In this document: piece after piece, positions 51,370-59,197 of the stretch
Numbering within the stretch: the stretch's first letter is position 1
How the letters are laid out: the number at the start of each line of letters is the position of its first letter
Origin: Aridibacter sp965216195
GTDB taxonomy: Bacteria; Acidobacteriota; Blastocatellia; Pyrinomonadales; Pyrinomonadaceae
DNA: 64,000 nt
Reading direction: 5' to 3'
NCBI GenBank assembly: GCA_965216195.1
Contig: OZ244151.1
Location: forward strand, 806,001-870,000
Translations under genes and position numbers: made by a program
The notes under the pieces: generated by a model
Told to the model about the DNA's origin: nothing
The model's database searches: none
Seen by the model: the letters and a program-made list of their open reading frames with translations, nothing else

Positions 51370-52215
51370 ATGGCTATTAAAGAGAGCGATGCAAACACTT
51401 TAGTTAGATTTAGAGGGATGGGATTGATTAATTTCAGTGAGGAAAATCCGCATGGCGATATTATGATCATCCGCGATAAGAAACACACTTTTAGCGTGAG
51501 AGTTCAGGAGCCCCGCTTTAAAGATGGCGCTGAGAAGGATGTGATTGTTTACGAGGATATCGCTGTTTATGAATCGCTCCCGCGCGAAGGGGTTAAGATA
51601 GAGATTACCGCTCGGGCTGATGCCGAAAAGAGCACTTATGAGATTTATGAAGCGGAAGGAGAATTCGACCGCTTGAAATCCGAAGATGTAAACGACTTTC
51701 GCTGGATTGTTGATTTGGAAGATCTTCATACAAACAAACTTGCAAAAATCGAATCGGGCGATCAATATCCGATCACAAATCTCTCAATAAAAAACGGTCT
51801 TTTTTACGCGCATAAACTGGATACCGATTTGTTTTTTGAGAAGATTACAAAAAATGCAGAAGGCGAAGAGGAAAACCGGGAGGTTTTTGGACACGTTGCA
51901 GAAACGATCGGTGTAAAACTTGCTTCAAAAAGGGTTAAATTCAGAATCAAAATTGGTGAGGAAGAAAACGTCCATAAACTGAAGAAAGTAAAAGGACTTC
52001 CGTATCGAATCGAGATCAATAATGTAGATTACAATGACGATTCCGAAATAAGCGATATGCCCGAATACTACAAGTATCTAGCCAGTCAAAGCGGAAGAAA
52101 GTTTGAGCTTGAGCCAATGAAAGAGGACGAAGACGGAAATCTAGTCTCGGGTGGCTCTGTAAACGCAATAGCCTTTTGCCATCCGGGCAAAGGCGGCGGA
52201 GGATGTAGCTGCTAG
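51370..52215 (+). CDS. Unknown protein with C-terminal Gly/Cys tail, between two protease genes
   Basis: I do not recognise this 281-aa protein. It is acidic and rich in beta-type sequence, without signal peptide or membrane span. It ends in a short Cys/Gly tail (FCHPGKGGGGCSC) after a polar linker, unlike the rest of the chain. I chose ATG 51370 because AGGAGA lies 8 nt upstream; ATG 51364 is only 2 nt from it. It sits between the CHAT/zinc-ribbon genes and the trypsin-like protease gene, 9 nt before the latter, so it could be a substrate or effector of one of the proteases. Confidence 0.6.
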   Translation: MAIKESDANTLVRFRGMGLINFSEENPHGDIMIIRDKKHTFSVRVQEPRFKDGAEKDVIVYEDIAVYESLPREGVKIEITARADAEKSTYEIYEAEGEFDRLKSEDVNDFRWIVDLEDLHTNKLAKIESGDQYPITNLSIKNGLFYAHKLDTDLFFEKITKNAEGEEENREVFGHVAETIGVKLASKRVKFRIKIGEEENVHKLKKVKGLPYRIEINNVDYNDDSEISDMPEYYKYLASQSGRKFELEPMKEDEDGNLVSGGSVNAIAFCHPGKGGGGCSC

Positions 52216-52224
52216 TTTTTACAA

Positions 52225-53517
52225 ATGAGTTTGATTTTTTTTGAAAAGTATTTGATCTATTCGGTTGAGACCTCGCAGGGCAGGACAGATTATTACTATT
52301 ACGATGAAATAACATGGGTTGTAGGCGTTCTCACCCTGTCCTGGATAGCTTGGTTTGTGATTCGACGAGTCATCCGGGCGAGAAAACAAATTCGCGGGTC
52401 GGATAAATCACGAAATCAAAAAAGATCGCTCAGGCGAATTATAAACGCGAAAAACGAACTGAGTCGCAGGTATTTGAAAAAGGGAGTCTCGGAAAACATT
52501 AACGCCGTTGGAATAGGAAAAACCAATGGCGAGTATTGTATTCAAGTGTTTATAAATAGCGCGTCTGAAGACATTCTTGCCAACTCACAAGCTGATACTG
52601 TTCCTGCCGAGTATAAAGGCATTCCGGTGCTTTTGATCGAAATGCAGGAAGCCTCTTTTCTCGGAACTGAAGTTTCGAAAGGGTCAGCTGATCAAGATAA
52701 GCACATATATTTTTACTCCGGAGAAACTCCACCTCCTATGCGTGAACGGCGAGATGTGATCTTAGGTGGAATAAGCGGAGCTAACGCTAACCTAAATGGT
52801 CAAAGCGGCACGATCGGATATTTTTGCAAAAAGAAGAGTTTATTTCCACGAAAATCAGACACATACCTTTTGAGTAACACGCACGTTTTCGCAGATTTAA
52901 GAAAATCGGAAATTGATGAACATGATCTGATTGTTCAGCCAAGCCCTGGCGAACCCGAAAAAAGCGACCCGATCGGCGAACTCATAAACTTCTCAAGCAT
53001 AAAACTCGACAACGATGTAGATGATCCGAACTCAGTAGATGCCGCCGTAGCAAAACTTTGGCGGAATCAGGAACATCAGATGCTGGTTCCAATGATCGGG
53101 GGCGTTAAAGGATATGTAAAAAAAGATGAGGTTGAGGTAGCTGAATTCGCTCGAAAGTTTGGCAGGACGACTGGTTTTACTACCGGGAATATTTTTTCGA
53201 TCCATCTCGACATATGGATCAAATACGACCGAACGGGACAAAAGGCTTTCTTTAAAGATCAGATTTTGATCGAACCAAATGACGATTTTGAGAAGTTTGT
53301 AGATAAGGGAGATAGCGGGTCTTTGGTTGTCGATGGTGAGAATTATGCAAGCGGTTTGATCTTCGCAGGGGCGAGCGGAAAGTTGCAAACAGAAGATGCT
53401 TTGTCGGAAGAATCGGTTCAAGTAGATGCGAAGGTTGATGGTTATGGTGTGGCAAATCCGATCAGCGATGTTTTACGCGATCTGAAATTGGAATTTATCG
53501 AGATTGATCGGAGCTAG
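52225..53517 (+). CDS. Membrane-anchored trypsin-like serine protease
   Basis: The 430-aa protein has one N-terminal membrane helix (about 30-48: TWVVGVLTLSWIAWFVIRRVI), a linker domain (60-180), then a chymotrypsin-fold catalytic domain. The full triad can be placed: H220 (LLSNTHVFAD), D272 (NSVDAAVAKL) and S364 (KGDSGSLVV). The pattern resembles the NAL1-like or trypsin-like peptidases rather than DegP, as no PDZ domain follows. It is the last gene of the protease cluster. Confidence 0.8.
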   Translation: MSLIFFEKYLIYSVETSQGRTDYYYYDEITWVVGVLTLSWIAWFVIRRVIRARKQIRGSDKSRNQKRSLRRIINAKNELSRRYLKKGVSENINAVGIGKTNGEYCIQVFINSASEDILANSQADTVPAEYKGIPVLLIEMQEASFLGTEVSKGSADQDKHIYFYSGETPPPMRERRDVILGGISGANANLNGQSGTIGYFCKKKSLFPRKSDTYLLSNTHVFADLRKSEIDEHDLIVQPSPGEPEKSDPIGELINFSSIKLDNDVDDPNSVDAAVAKLWRNQEHQMLVPMIGGVKGYVKKDEVEVAEFARKFGRTTGFTTGNIFSIHLDIWIKYDRTGQKAFFKDQILIEPNDDFEKFVDKGDSGSLVVDGENYASGLIFAGASGKLQTEDALSEESVQVDAKVDGYGVANPISDVLRDLKLEFIEIDRS

Positions 53518-53621
53518 AGCAGGCTAAGTTCGGATTTTTAAGACAAAGATCCGAAAGTCTGCAAAGAATAACCTAATCCATAAGTTTTTGAATTCGGTTA
53601 GAAAAGCTAAAATGTTCAGGA

Positions 53622-54530
53622 ATGATCAGGAATTTTTTAGCAAATCTGCCATCCGGGTTCAAAGAAATCGTTACTTCGTTTCCCAAATTTGACGGAGAGA
53701 AATGGCTTGCAAATCTGCCAAATGTTATTGAAGAATGTGAGCGAAAATGGTCACTAACCGTTCTGGAGCACTTTCCAAATCTATCCTACAACTACGTTGC
53801 TCCGTGCAAGCTCGAAAATGGCGGCGAAGCTGTGCTAAAAATTGGTTTGCCGGTGGAAGAACCTAGCATCGACGATGAGGCGAGAGCGCTGAAGTTGTAT
53901 TCCGGAAGGGGGGCTGTAAAACTAATCGATTTCGACGCCGAGCGTAAAGCCTTGCTCATCGAAAAAGTTTCGCCCGGGAAGGATTTATATGATTTATTTG
54001 AGGACAAACAAGCAGATGCGATTGCAGCTGCGGTGCAGGTTTTGAAAGACCTTCAAATCAAACCTCCACGCGTAATAAAGCTTCCATCGACACAGGACTG
54101 GTTTGATAGTTTCAACGAAAAGCGCGGCGAATTCCGTTTGAGTGAATTCGATAAAGCTTCGCATATTTTGTTGGAATTAACCGCGGAAGGCGACCAAGAT
54201 TATGTTTTGCATGGAGATTTTCATCATGCAAACATTTTGTTTTCGGATCACAAAGGGTTCCTCGCTATTGACCCGAAAGGCGTTGCCGGAAACTTGGGCT
54301 ATGAAATTGCTGTGTTTCTAAACCAACACGCTGCTTGGCTGGAAGGCGATGCGAATATCGGCAATCACCTAGATCGAACAGTAGACCAATTTTCTGATGC
54401 GTTTAATATCCCACCAAAGATCTTGAAAAAATGGGCGTGGACACAGCGCGTTCTTGGCGCTTGGTGGAATTACGAGGACAACATCGGGAACTGGCAAGAC
54501 TATTTAGCGTTTGCTGAAATATGGGAATAG
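53622..54530 (+). CDS. APH(6)-like aminoglycoside/hydroxyurea phosphotransferase
   Basis: The 302-aa protein has the kinase-like phosphotransferase core: catalytic loop VLHGDFHHANILF (Asp in HGDFHHAN) and the metal Asp in FLAIDPKGVAGNLGYE. The sequence DPKGVAGNLGYEIAVFLNQ fits the APH(6)/StrB hydroxyurea kinase family. Whether it confers streptomycin resistance cannot be told; such chromosomal genes are often of unknown substrate. It is a single gene before gnd. Confidence 0.8.
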   Translation: MIRNFLANLPSGFKEIVTSFPKFDGEKWLANLPNVIEECERKWSLTVLEHFPNLSYNYVAPCKLENGGEAVLKIGLPVEEPSIDDEARALKLYSGRGAVKLIDFDAERKALLIEKVSPGKDLYDLFEDKQADAIAAAVQVLKDLQIKPPRVIKLPSTQDWFDSFNEKRGEFRLSEFDKASHILLELTAEGDQDYVLHGDFHHANILFSDHKGFLAIDPKGVAGNLGYEIAVFLNQHAAWLEGDANIGNHLDRTVDQFSDAFNIPPKILKKWAWTQRVLGAWWNYEDNIGNWQDYLAFAEIWE

Positions 54531-54574
54531 AGATCGATACTTGCCGCGATTTTTCTTTTCGCTAGAATCAAGCT

Positions 54575-55999
54575 ATGGGAAATGCGAGTTTTGGAATGGT
54601 TGGACTCGGCACGATGGGAAGAAATTTTCTTCTTAACGTGGCTGATAGCGGGTTTTCGTGTGTTGGGTATGATCTTGATGGCGAAAAGGTTGACGCTCTA
54701 AACGAAGAGGGAAAAGATTTTGACGTTGCTGGTGTAAAAACGCTTGAAGAATTTCTCGGTACCCTTGAAACACCCCGAAACATAATGCTTCTCGTGCCTG
54801 CCGGGAAGGTCGTGGACATTGTGATAAACGATCTTACGCCGCATCTCGATCCAGGTGATCTTATAATTGACGGCGGCAACTCACATTTTCCCGATACCGA
54901 AAGGCGCGAAAAGGATTTGAACGAAACGGGGTTTGAGTTTTTAGGCGTTGGAGTCTCGGGCGGTGCGGAGGGTGCGAGACGCGGTCCTTCGATAATGATC
55001 GGCGGAAAGGAAGAGACCTACGCTCGTGTGAGCCCGATTCTTGAAGCGGTTTCGGCAAAGGTTGACGGTGAACCATGTGCGGCACACGTTGGAAAAGGCT
55101 CTGCCGGGCATTTCGTAAAAATGGTTCACAATGGCATCGAGTATGCTTTAATGCAGCTCATTTGCGAGACGTACGACGTGATGAAACGTGGGCTTGGAAT
55201 GTCGAACGAAGACATGAGCGCAACGTTTGCTGAATGGGATGCAGGTGAACTCAATTCTTTCCTCGTCGAAATCACCGCGAAGATTATTAAGAAAAAAGAC
55301 GATAAATCAGATGATTATTTGGTTGAACGGATACTGGATACCGCCGGGCAAAAGGGAACCGGACGTTGGACATCGGAAGTTGCACTCGAACTGGGGATTC
55401 CGATTCCAACTATCGACGCGGCTGTGACGATGCGTCAAATTTCTGCGCTCAAAGAACAACGAAGGAAACTGAGCGATATCGGTAAAACGGAGGAATCAGA
55501 TGAAAAGGACGCCGCGTTTGCGGAAGCGGTTGAAGGCTTAACGGCTAGCGAACTAAAAAATGTGCTGCTTGCCGCATTTATCATTTCCTACGCCCAAGGG
55601 TTTGCGCTCCTGCGCGAGGCGTCAAAGGAAAAGGAATACGATCTTAATATGGATGAGATCGCAAAGATCTGGCGCGGCGGTTGTATTATCAGAGCGTCGC
55701 TGCTTGAGGATTTTCGAAGGATATTTTCGGGGAATAACGATCTTGAGAATTTGCTCCTGGATGGAGAACTTGCGCAGACAGTTTTGGACAGCAAACCCGA
55801 TTATGTGATGTTTTCGCTTGCGTCAAATATAAAAGATATTCCGTCGATGTGTTTTGATTCTGCCTACGCCTACTTTGACGCGGTGCGTTCTGAGAGGCTT
55901 CCGGCGAATCTTCTGCAGGGACAGAGGGACTTCTTTGGTTCGCATACTTATAAACGGATTGACGAAGAGGGGGCTTTTCATACGGAGTGGGAAGAATAA
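54575..55999 (+). CDS. gnd: 6-phosphogluconate dehydrogenase, NADP-dependent
   Basis: The 474-aa enzyme of the pentose phosphate pathway has the NADP-binding GMVGLGTMGRNFLLN, substrate motifs DGGNSHFPDTERRE and GVSGGAEGARRGPSIMIGG, and the active-site KMVHNGIEYALMQL. The C-terminal tail (GQRDFFGSHTYKRID) is also conserved. Complete and standard length. Confidence 0.97.
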   Translation: MGNASFGMVGLGTMGRNFLLNVADSGFSCVGYDLDGEKVDALNEEGKDFDVAGVKTLEEFLGTLETPRNIMLLVPAGKVVDIVINDLTPHLDPGDLIIDGGNSHFPDTERREKDLNETGFEFLGVGVSGGAEGARRGPSIMIGGKEETYARVSPILEAVSAKVDGEPCAAHVGKGSAGHFVKMVHNGIEYALMQLICETYDVMKRGLGMSNEDMSATFAEWDAGELNSFLVEITAKIIKKKDDKSDDYLVERILDTAGQKGTGRWTSEVALELGIPIPTIDAAVTMRQISALKEQRRKLSDIGKTEESDEKDAAFAEAVEGLTASELKNVLLAAFIISYAQGFALLREASKEKEYDLNMDEIAKIWRGGCIIRASLLEDFRRIFSGNNDLENLLLDGELAQTVLDSKPDYVMFSLASNIKDIPSMCFDSAYAYFDAVRSERLPANLLQGQRDFFGSHTYKRIDEEGAFHTEWEE

Positions 56000-56000
56000 A

Positions 56001-56042
56001 CAATGGCCAGTGGTCAGTTGACGGTGCGCAGTGATCAGTTTC
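56001..56042. repeat. Short heptamer array after gnd
   Basis: Six heptamers in register: CAATGGC, CAGTGGT, CAGTTGA, CGGTGCG, CAGTGAT, CAGTTTC. They share the CAGTNNN unit seen in the nuoD-nuoE array, here without the complementary half. They begin 2 nt after the gnd stop. Confidence 0.65.
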
Positions 56043-56061
56043 AAATCAAGGGCGGGCCCAC

Positions 56062-57017
56062 TCAGTCGTCAATAGGACTCTTTACAAATAATTTGGACTT
56101 TGCGACGTGCGTATAGATCTGCGTCGTCCTCACATCTTTGTGCCCGAGAAGTTCCTGGACCGTCCTGATATCATAGTTGTTCTCTAGAAGATGAGTTGCA
56201 AAACTATGCCGAAACGTATGGCAGCTCGCGTGCTTGTTGATATCGAGTTTCTTGATCGCCCTTTCACGGCGCGCTGGATTGTGCTTGGCGAAGTGTGGTG
56301 CCGTCTCCGAACTCCGTCGCTACGAGAGGCAGTAATCATGGTCGAAGGAAATAGATATTGCCAAGCCATTGATTTATTGGCATTCGGATATTTTCGTGCG
56401 AGGGCTCCCGGAAGATGCACGGTGCCAAACCCTCTACGAATATCGTCGATATGGATGGCTTTCACCGTTTCGATCTGTCTCGCAAGGGCTGGTTTGATCG
56501 TTGCCGGAAGAATTGCCCGGCGGTCTTTCGCTCCTTTGCCGTCGTGAACTAAGACGATTTGGTTCTCAAAGTCTACATCTTTTATTCGCAATCGAAGTGC
56601 TTCGCTTAAACGGAGTCCGCTACCATAGAGGATACTCGAAACCAAATATGCAGTGCCGCTTAGTTCAGCGATTACCGCTCTTGCTTCTCGTTTACTAAAA
56701 ACCGTAGGCAGTTTGCGTGAGGCCCCCGCCCGAACAACTCCATCAATTTTTGGAAGGTTAATATCGAGGACCTGTTTGTATAGAAAGAGGAGTGCGTTTA
56801 ATGCAACGTTTTGAGTCGAAGCAGCGACGCGTTTTCGTACCGCAAGATGAGTCAGATAGTTACGAATTTCCTTGATTCCCATATTTGTCGGGTGCCGCTT
56901 TTTGTGAAAAAGAATAAAATCTCTAATGTAATAAATATAAGATTTCTCGGTTTGATGGCTGAGGCGGCGCGTTTTTATCAAATCCCTGACTTGATCGAGT
57001 AGTTTTTGTTTTTTCAT
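56062..57017 (-). pseudogene. intI: Integron integrase IntI, broken by one frameshift
   Basis: Read from ATG 57017, the frame gives the tyrosine-recombinase core with box I Arg (YGSGLRLSEALRLR), the beta-sheet Lys region, and the extra helix unique to integron integrases (PGALARKYPNANKSMAWQYLFPS, then GVRRRHHTSPST). After AVK (about 56255) the frame becomes nonsense and stops at 56184. In the next frame the expected C-terminus continues without a break: RAIKKLDINKHASCHTFRHSFATHLLE, LLGHKDVRTTQIYTHV, to a TGA at 56062. The HxxR, second His and tyrosine nucleophile are therefore out of frame. One missing A in GTGAAAGGGCG would explain it. With that base restored the protein would be 318 aa, normal for IntI. 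Confidence 0.88.
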
Positions 57018-57177
57018 AATTTAGCGATGAGGAACAAAATTATTACTTTATGCTAATCTGTAGGCGGAATTTCGTCAAAAGAATTGACCAATTTCAGGAT
57101 TGGAAATTATATATTGATGGATAATATGCGTATTGCGCATGTTATATGTCATTGTGAAAGATAATTATTAGTTATGC
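57018..57177 (+). other. attI region with core site GTTATGC
   Basis: The AT-rich region directly upstream of intI ends at a GTTATGC core at 57171-57177, a good variant of the GTTRRRY integron crossover site. The first cassette gene starts 10 nt later. The position beside the integrase 5' end and opposite strand polarity fit attI. Secondary integrase-binding sites could not be assigned. Confidence 0.6.
57084..57113 (+). promoter_or_regulatory. Candidate Pc cassette promoter
   Basis: TTGACC at 57084-57089 and TATATA at 57108-57113, separated by 18 nt, point toward the cassette array. The element lies in the 169-bp gap between the integrase start and the first cassette. A small palindrome ATGCG-N5-CGCAT near 57126-57140 follows. 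Confidence 0.5.
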
Positions 57178-57186
57178 GTCAACATC

Positions 57187-57579
57187 ATGCTGCCATCACT
57201 TGCCGACATTAAAGCCGCAATCGAATCGGGCACCGTGTTGCCGCCAGACACGATCGCAGCACTCGATCACGACGCAATTCTCGACGCCCGTGACGGGAAG
57301 GCGTTTAGCGACAAATGGATGCAGTCGTACAACACCGTGAATGAAGCATGGTCACAGTTGACGCTGGCCGCTGGCATTGAATCGGAACTCGAAGACATCC
57401 GGCGTGAATCATTCATGATCGTCAGCAATGCCACTGATCAACATGAAATCGCATCGTGTGTCTCGGACGACTTTGAAATAATCGCAAAGGCGGCCGCAAC
57501 AGAAACAGAAGATTCGTTTATTCTTTCATTGTGGTCCGCCTACACACAGAACACTGTCCCCAATCCAGAAAACACGTAG
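57187..57579 (+). CDS. Integron cassette 1: hypothetical protein
   Basis: This 130-aa acidic, mostly helical protein (MLPSLADIKAAIESGTVLPPDTIAALDHDAIL) has no recognisable domain, signal peptide or membrane span. Base composition is higher in GC than most neighbours, a sign of a different source. The gene starts 10 nt after the attI core and is followed 43 nt downstream by a strong attC site, so it forms a typical single-gene cassette. Confidence 0.65.
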   Translation: MLPSLADIKAAIESGTVLPPDTIAALDHDAILDARDGKAFSDKWMQSYNTVNEAWSQLTLAAGIESELEDIRRESFMIVSNATDQHEIASCVSDDFEIIAKAAATETEDSFILSLWSAYTQNTVPNPENT

Positions 57580-57621
57580 CGCCTCTTCCAGTGCTACACC
57601 AAGATGGCAAGCTGAAAAGAC

Positions 57622-57712
57622 GCCTAACAATCACATGCACCGGAGTGGCCGTCGGGTGCGTATTCTGAAATCCACGTCGCTGACGGCCACCCGGTGATGT
57701 GGGTCGTTATAC
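57622..57712 (+). other. attC site of cassette 1 (91 bp)
   Basis: The site runs from GCCTAAC (57622-57628, RYYYAAC core) to GTTATAC (57706-57712). Between them the arms CACCGGAGTGGCCGTC and GACGGCCACCCGGTG pair completely except for one extra A on the left arm, the extrahelical base that marks the correct strand for integrase. This is the best integron recombination site in the window. Confidence 0.9.
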
Positions 57713-57741
57713 CGCTCAACTGAAATAGAGAGATTCTGCTT

Positions 57742-58188
57742 ATGGGTAAAAATGAACTTCCCTGGGTTGACCCTCCCTGTTGGCAACTCTCGAAACACGC
57801 CGATTACACCAAGTTCTTTATGACAGTTTGCAAGCTGGATCTTGGGCCTGATGCTCAGATAGTGCTTGATGTTACTTGCCCTTCAGGCCAAGTCGAACAG
57901 TCTTTACGGCCTTACTTGGCAAGCACTAGAAAGCCATTTCTATCATCACAAATGAACAAGTATTTCCTTCCTTTCGATCAAGCTTCGATGGACATCCTTG
58001 CCTCCCTAATTAATACTCATGCCGCGCCAGAGGTGTGTGACGAGATTCTGGTAATTCGGGGTGACGAAGTTGTCTTGAGTTGGTACGATTTCCCTGGCGA
58101 TCCTTTTCGTGTGGTTGGTAATGTTTCGGAACAGTCAATCGCAACTTTGGCGACTGAGCTTGGTAGTACAGTCGAAAGGGAGGAATAG
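57742..58188 (+). CDS. Integron cassette 2: hypothetical protein
   Basis: The 148-aa soluble protein (MGKNELPWVDPPCWQLSKHADYTKFFMTVCKLDLGPDAQIVLDV) looks like a mixed alpha/beta domain. I recognise no family. It lies between attC1 and attC2 in the array orientation, 29 nt after the attC1 core. Confidence 0.65.
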   Translation: MGKNELPWVDPPCWQLSKHADYTKFFMTVCKLDLGPDAQIVLDVTCPSGQVEQSLRPYLASTRKPFLSSQMNKYFLPFDQASMDILASLINTHAAPEVCDEILVIRGDEVVLSWYDFPGDPFRVVGNVSEQSIATLATELGSTVEREE

Positions 58189-58201
58189 GCTGTAACCAGT
58201 G

Positions 58202-58247
58202 GATTAACACGCACCAATTTTCGCTTGCGAAAATTGGGCGGTTATCC
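58202..58247 (+). other. attC site of cassette 2 (short, about 46 bp)
   Basis: GATTAAC (58202-58208) and GTTATCC (58241-58247) flank a near-perfect stem: CCAATTTTCGC pairs with GCGAAAATTGG across a 2-nt loop, and the outer parts pair if single bases T, A and A are left unpaired on the left strand. Unpaired bases on one strand only are typical of attC. It is shorter than average. Confidence 0.78.
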
Positions 58248-58278
58248 GAATCTTTAAGTTCTAATTGAGATTGAGAGA

Positions 58279-58593
58279 ATGAACGAAACTGATTGGAAAA
58301 TTTTTAATGAAGTGAAAAAAGAAGCTCTTGAAAAGTTTTGCAGCGAATCATTGTCTGCGATCAAAGAAGTAATTTCAGATGATACCAATAGCAATCATAA
58401 TCGATTCCTTGAAATATATGAGTTAATCGAAAATGCAAATAATGATATAGCTGCAATTTTTGACGGACATAGTCGCTCTAGGGCAGCTTTACAAATAATG
58501 CTTATGCGCAAGCATTGCTTGGTTTCAGATGAGCAATTAGCAAAGTTTTCTGTAGAGTTTCAAGAAAATACCAGGCCAATAAACTATGAATAA
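58279..58593 (+). CDS. Integron cassette 3: hypothetical protein
   Basis: The 104-aa protein (MNETDWKIFNEVKKEALEKFCSESLSAIKEVISDD) is helical, acidic and without a recognisable domain. Its codon use is more AT-rich than cassettes 1 and 2, which fits an independent origin. It starts 32 nt after the attC2 core. Confidence 0.65.
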   Translation: MNETDWKIFNEVKKEALEKFCSESLSAIKEVISDDTNSNHNRFLEIYELIENANNDIAAIFDGHSRSRAALQIMLMRKHCLVSDEQLAKFSVEFQENTRPINYE

Positions 58594-58596
58594 AAA

Positions 58597-58737
58597 GCTT
58601 AACAAGGTCAGGCAATCTCAGTCGCTTCGCTCCTTGGACAGCCAAAACCGTACCAGGTCAATTGTTCCAAAAGCCGCGCCAGTTCTAGCTGCCCTTGCTG
58701 GCGGCTTTATAATCGCAGCCAGCAGCCAATAATATGC
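58597..58737 (+). other. Decayed attC site of cassette 3
   Basis: A clean left core GCTTAAC lies at 58597-58603, right after the cassette 3 stop. The right core is only approximate (AATATGC at 58731-58737 against GTTATGC). In between, AAAGCCGCGCCAG and CTGGCGGCTTT form a local hairpin, but the outer arms do not pair well. The next gene starts inside the presumed right core. Confidence 0.4.
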
Positions 58738-59066
58738 AAATTGAACGAATCAGCTACAAGTATGGGATGTTAAAGAAGCCATCTCAAAGGAAAAAGCTTC
58801 GCGCCAGCCATTTAGTTAAGGGGAGTATTTCAGAAGAAATCTTGTCTGTGATTAACGAAGAGGAAATTCTTTCTTTATCCGGCACTCTTGGTTATAAAGA
58901 TGGGGCAATGCCGATAGAATATGAGGAAGTAAAAATACTTGCAGACGGAAAACAAACAACATTCGAAATCTATAATAAAGGCATGTCGATGTTTACAAAT
59001 GAGACCCCGGAACTAAAACGGGCGTTTAAGCTTTGCGTACTACTGCAAAGGGAAATGCGGTTGTAA
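58734..59066 (+). CDS. Integron cassette 4: hypothetical protein
   Basis: The 110-aa protein (MQIERISYKYGMLKKPSQRKKLRASHLVKGSISEEIL) has a basic N-terminal part and no recognisable family. The ATG lies within the degenerate core that would close the previous attC site, an arrangement seen in many cassettes. A second decayed attC follows its stop. Confidence 0.6.
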   Translation: MQIERISYKYGMLKKPSQRKKLRASHLVKGSISEEILSVINEEEILSLSGTLGYKDGAMPIEYEEVKILADGKQTTFEIYNKGMSMFTNETPELKRAFKLCVLLQREMRL

Positions 59067-59131
59067 CAAGCGCATGCAGAGCGACCTCCGAAGGCTACGC
59101 ATTTTGATGGCGGCTGATGCGTGGCGGTATC
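59060..59131 (+). other. Decayed attC site of cassette 4
   Basis: TTGTAAC (59060-59066) overlaps the gene end. The following CGCATGCAGAGC pairs with GCTGATGCG at about 59112-59120 if G and A stay unpaired. The right core is reduced to GGTATC (59125-59130), as if one T were lost from GGTTATC. It marks the right edge of the recognisable array. Confidence 0.45.
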
Positions 59132-59197
59132 GGCAAAACCGACATGTCAGATCGGGAGACGAAGTTGATTAATCAGAGGATAGAGTTAATAACAAAT

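Noticed and set aside
51370..52215. A bacterial gasdermin as the protease substrate
   Set aside because: Size and protease neighbours fit loosely, but I see none of the N-terminal gasdermin pattern (short Cys-containing start and amphipathic strands), so I leave it as unknown.
59117..59197. Upstream extension of the S15 peptidase to 59117
   Set aside because: It would start within the decayed attC site and place 27 residues before a well-formed signal peptide.
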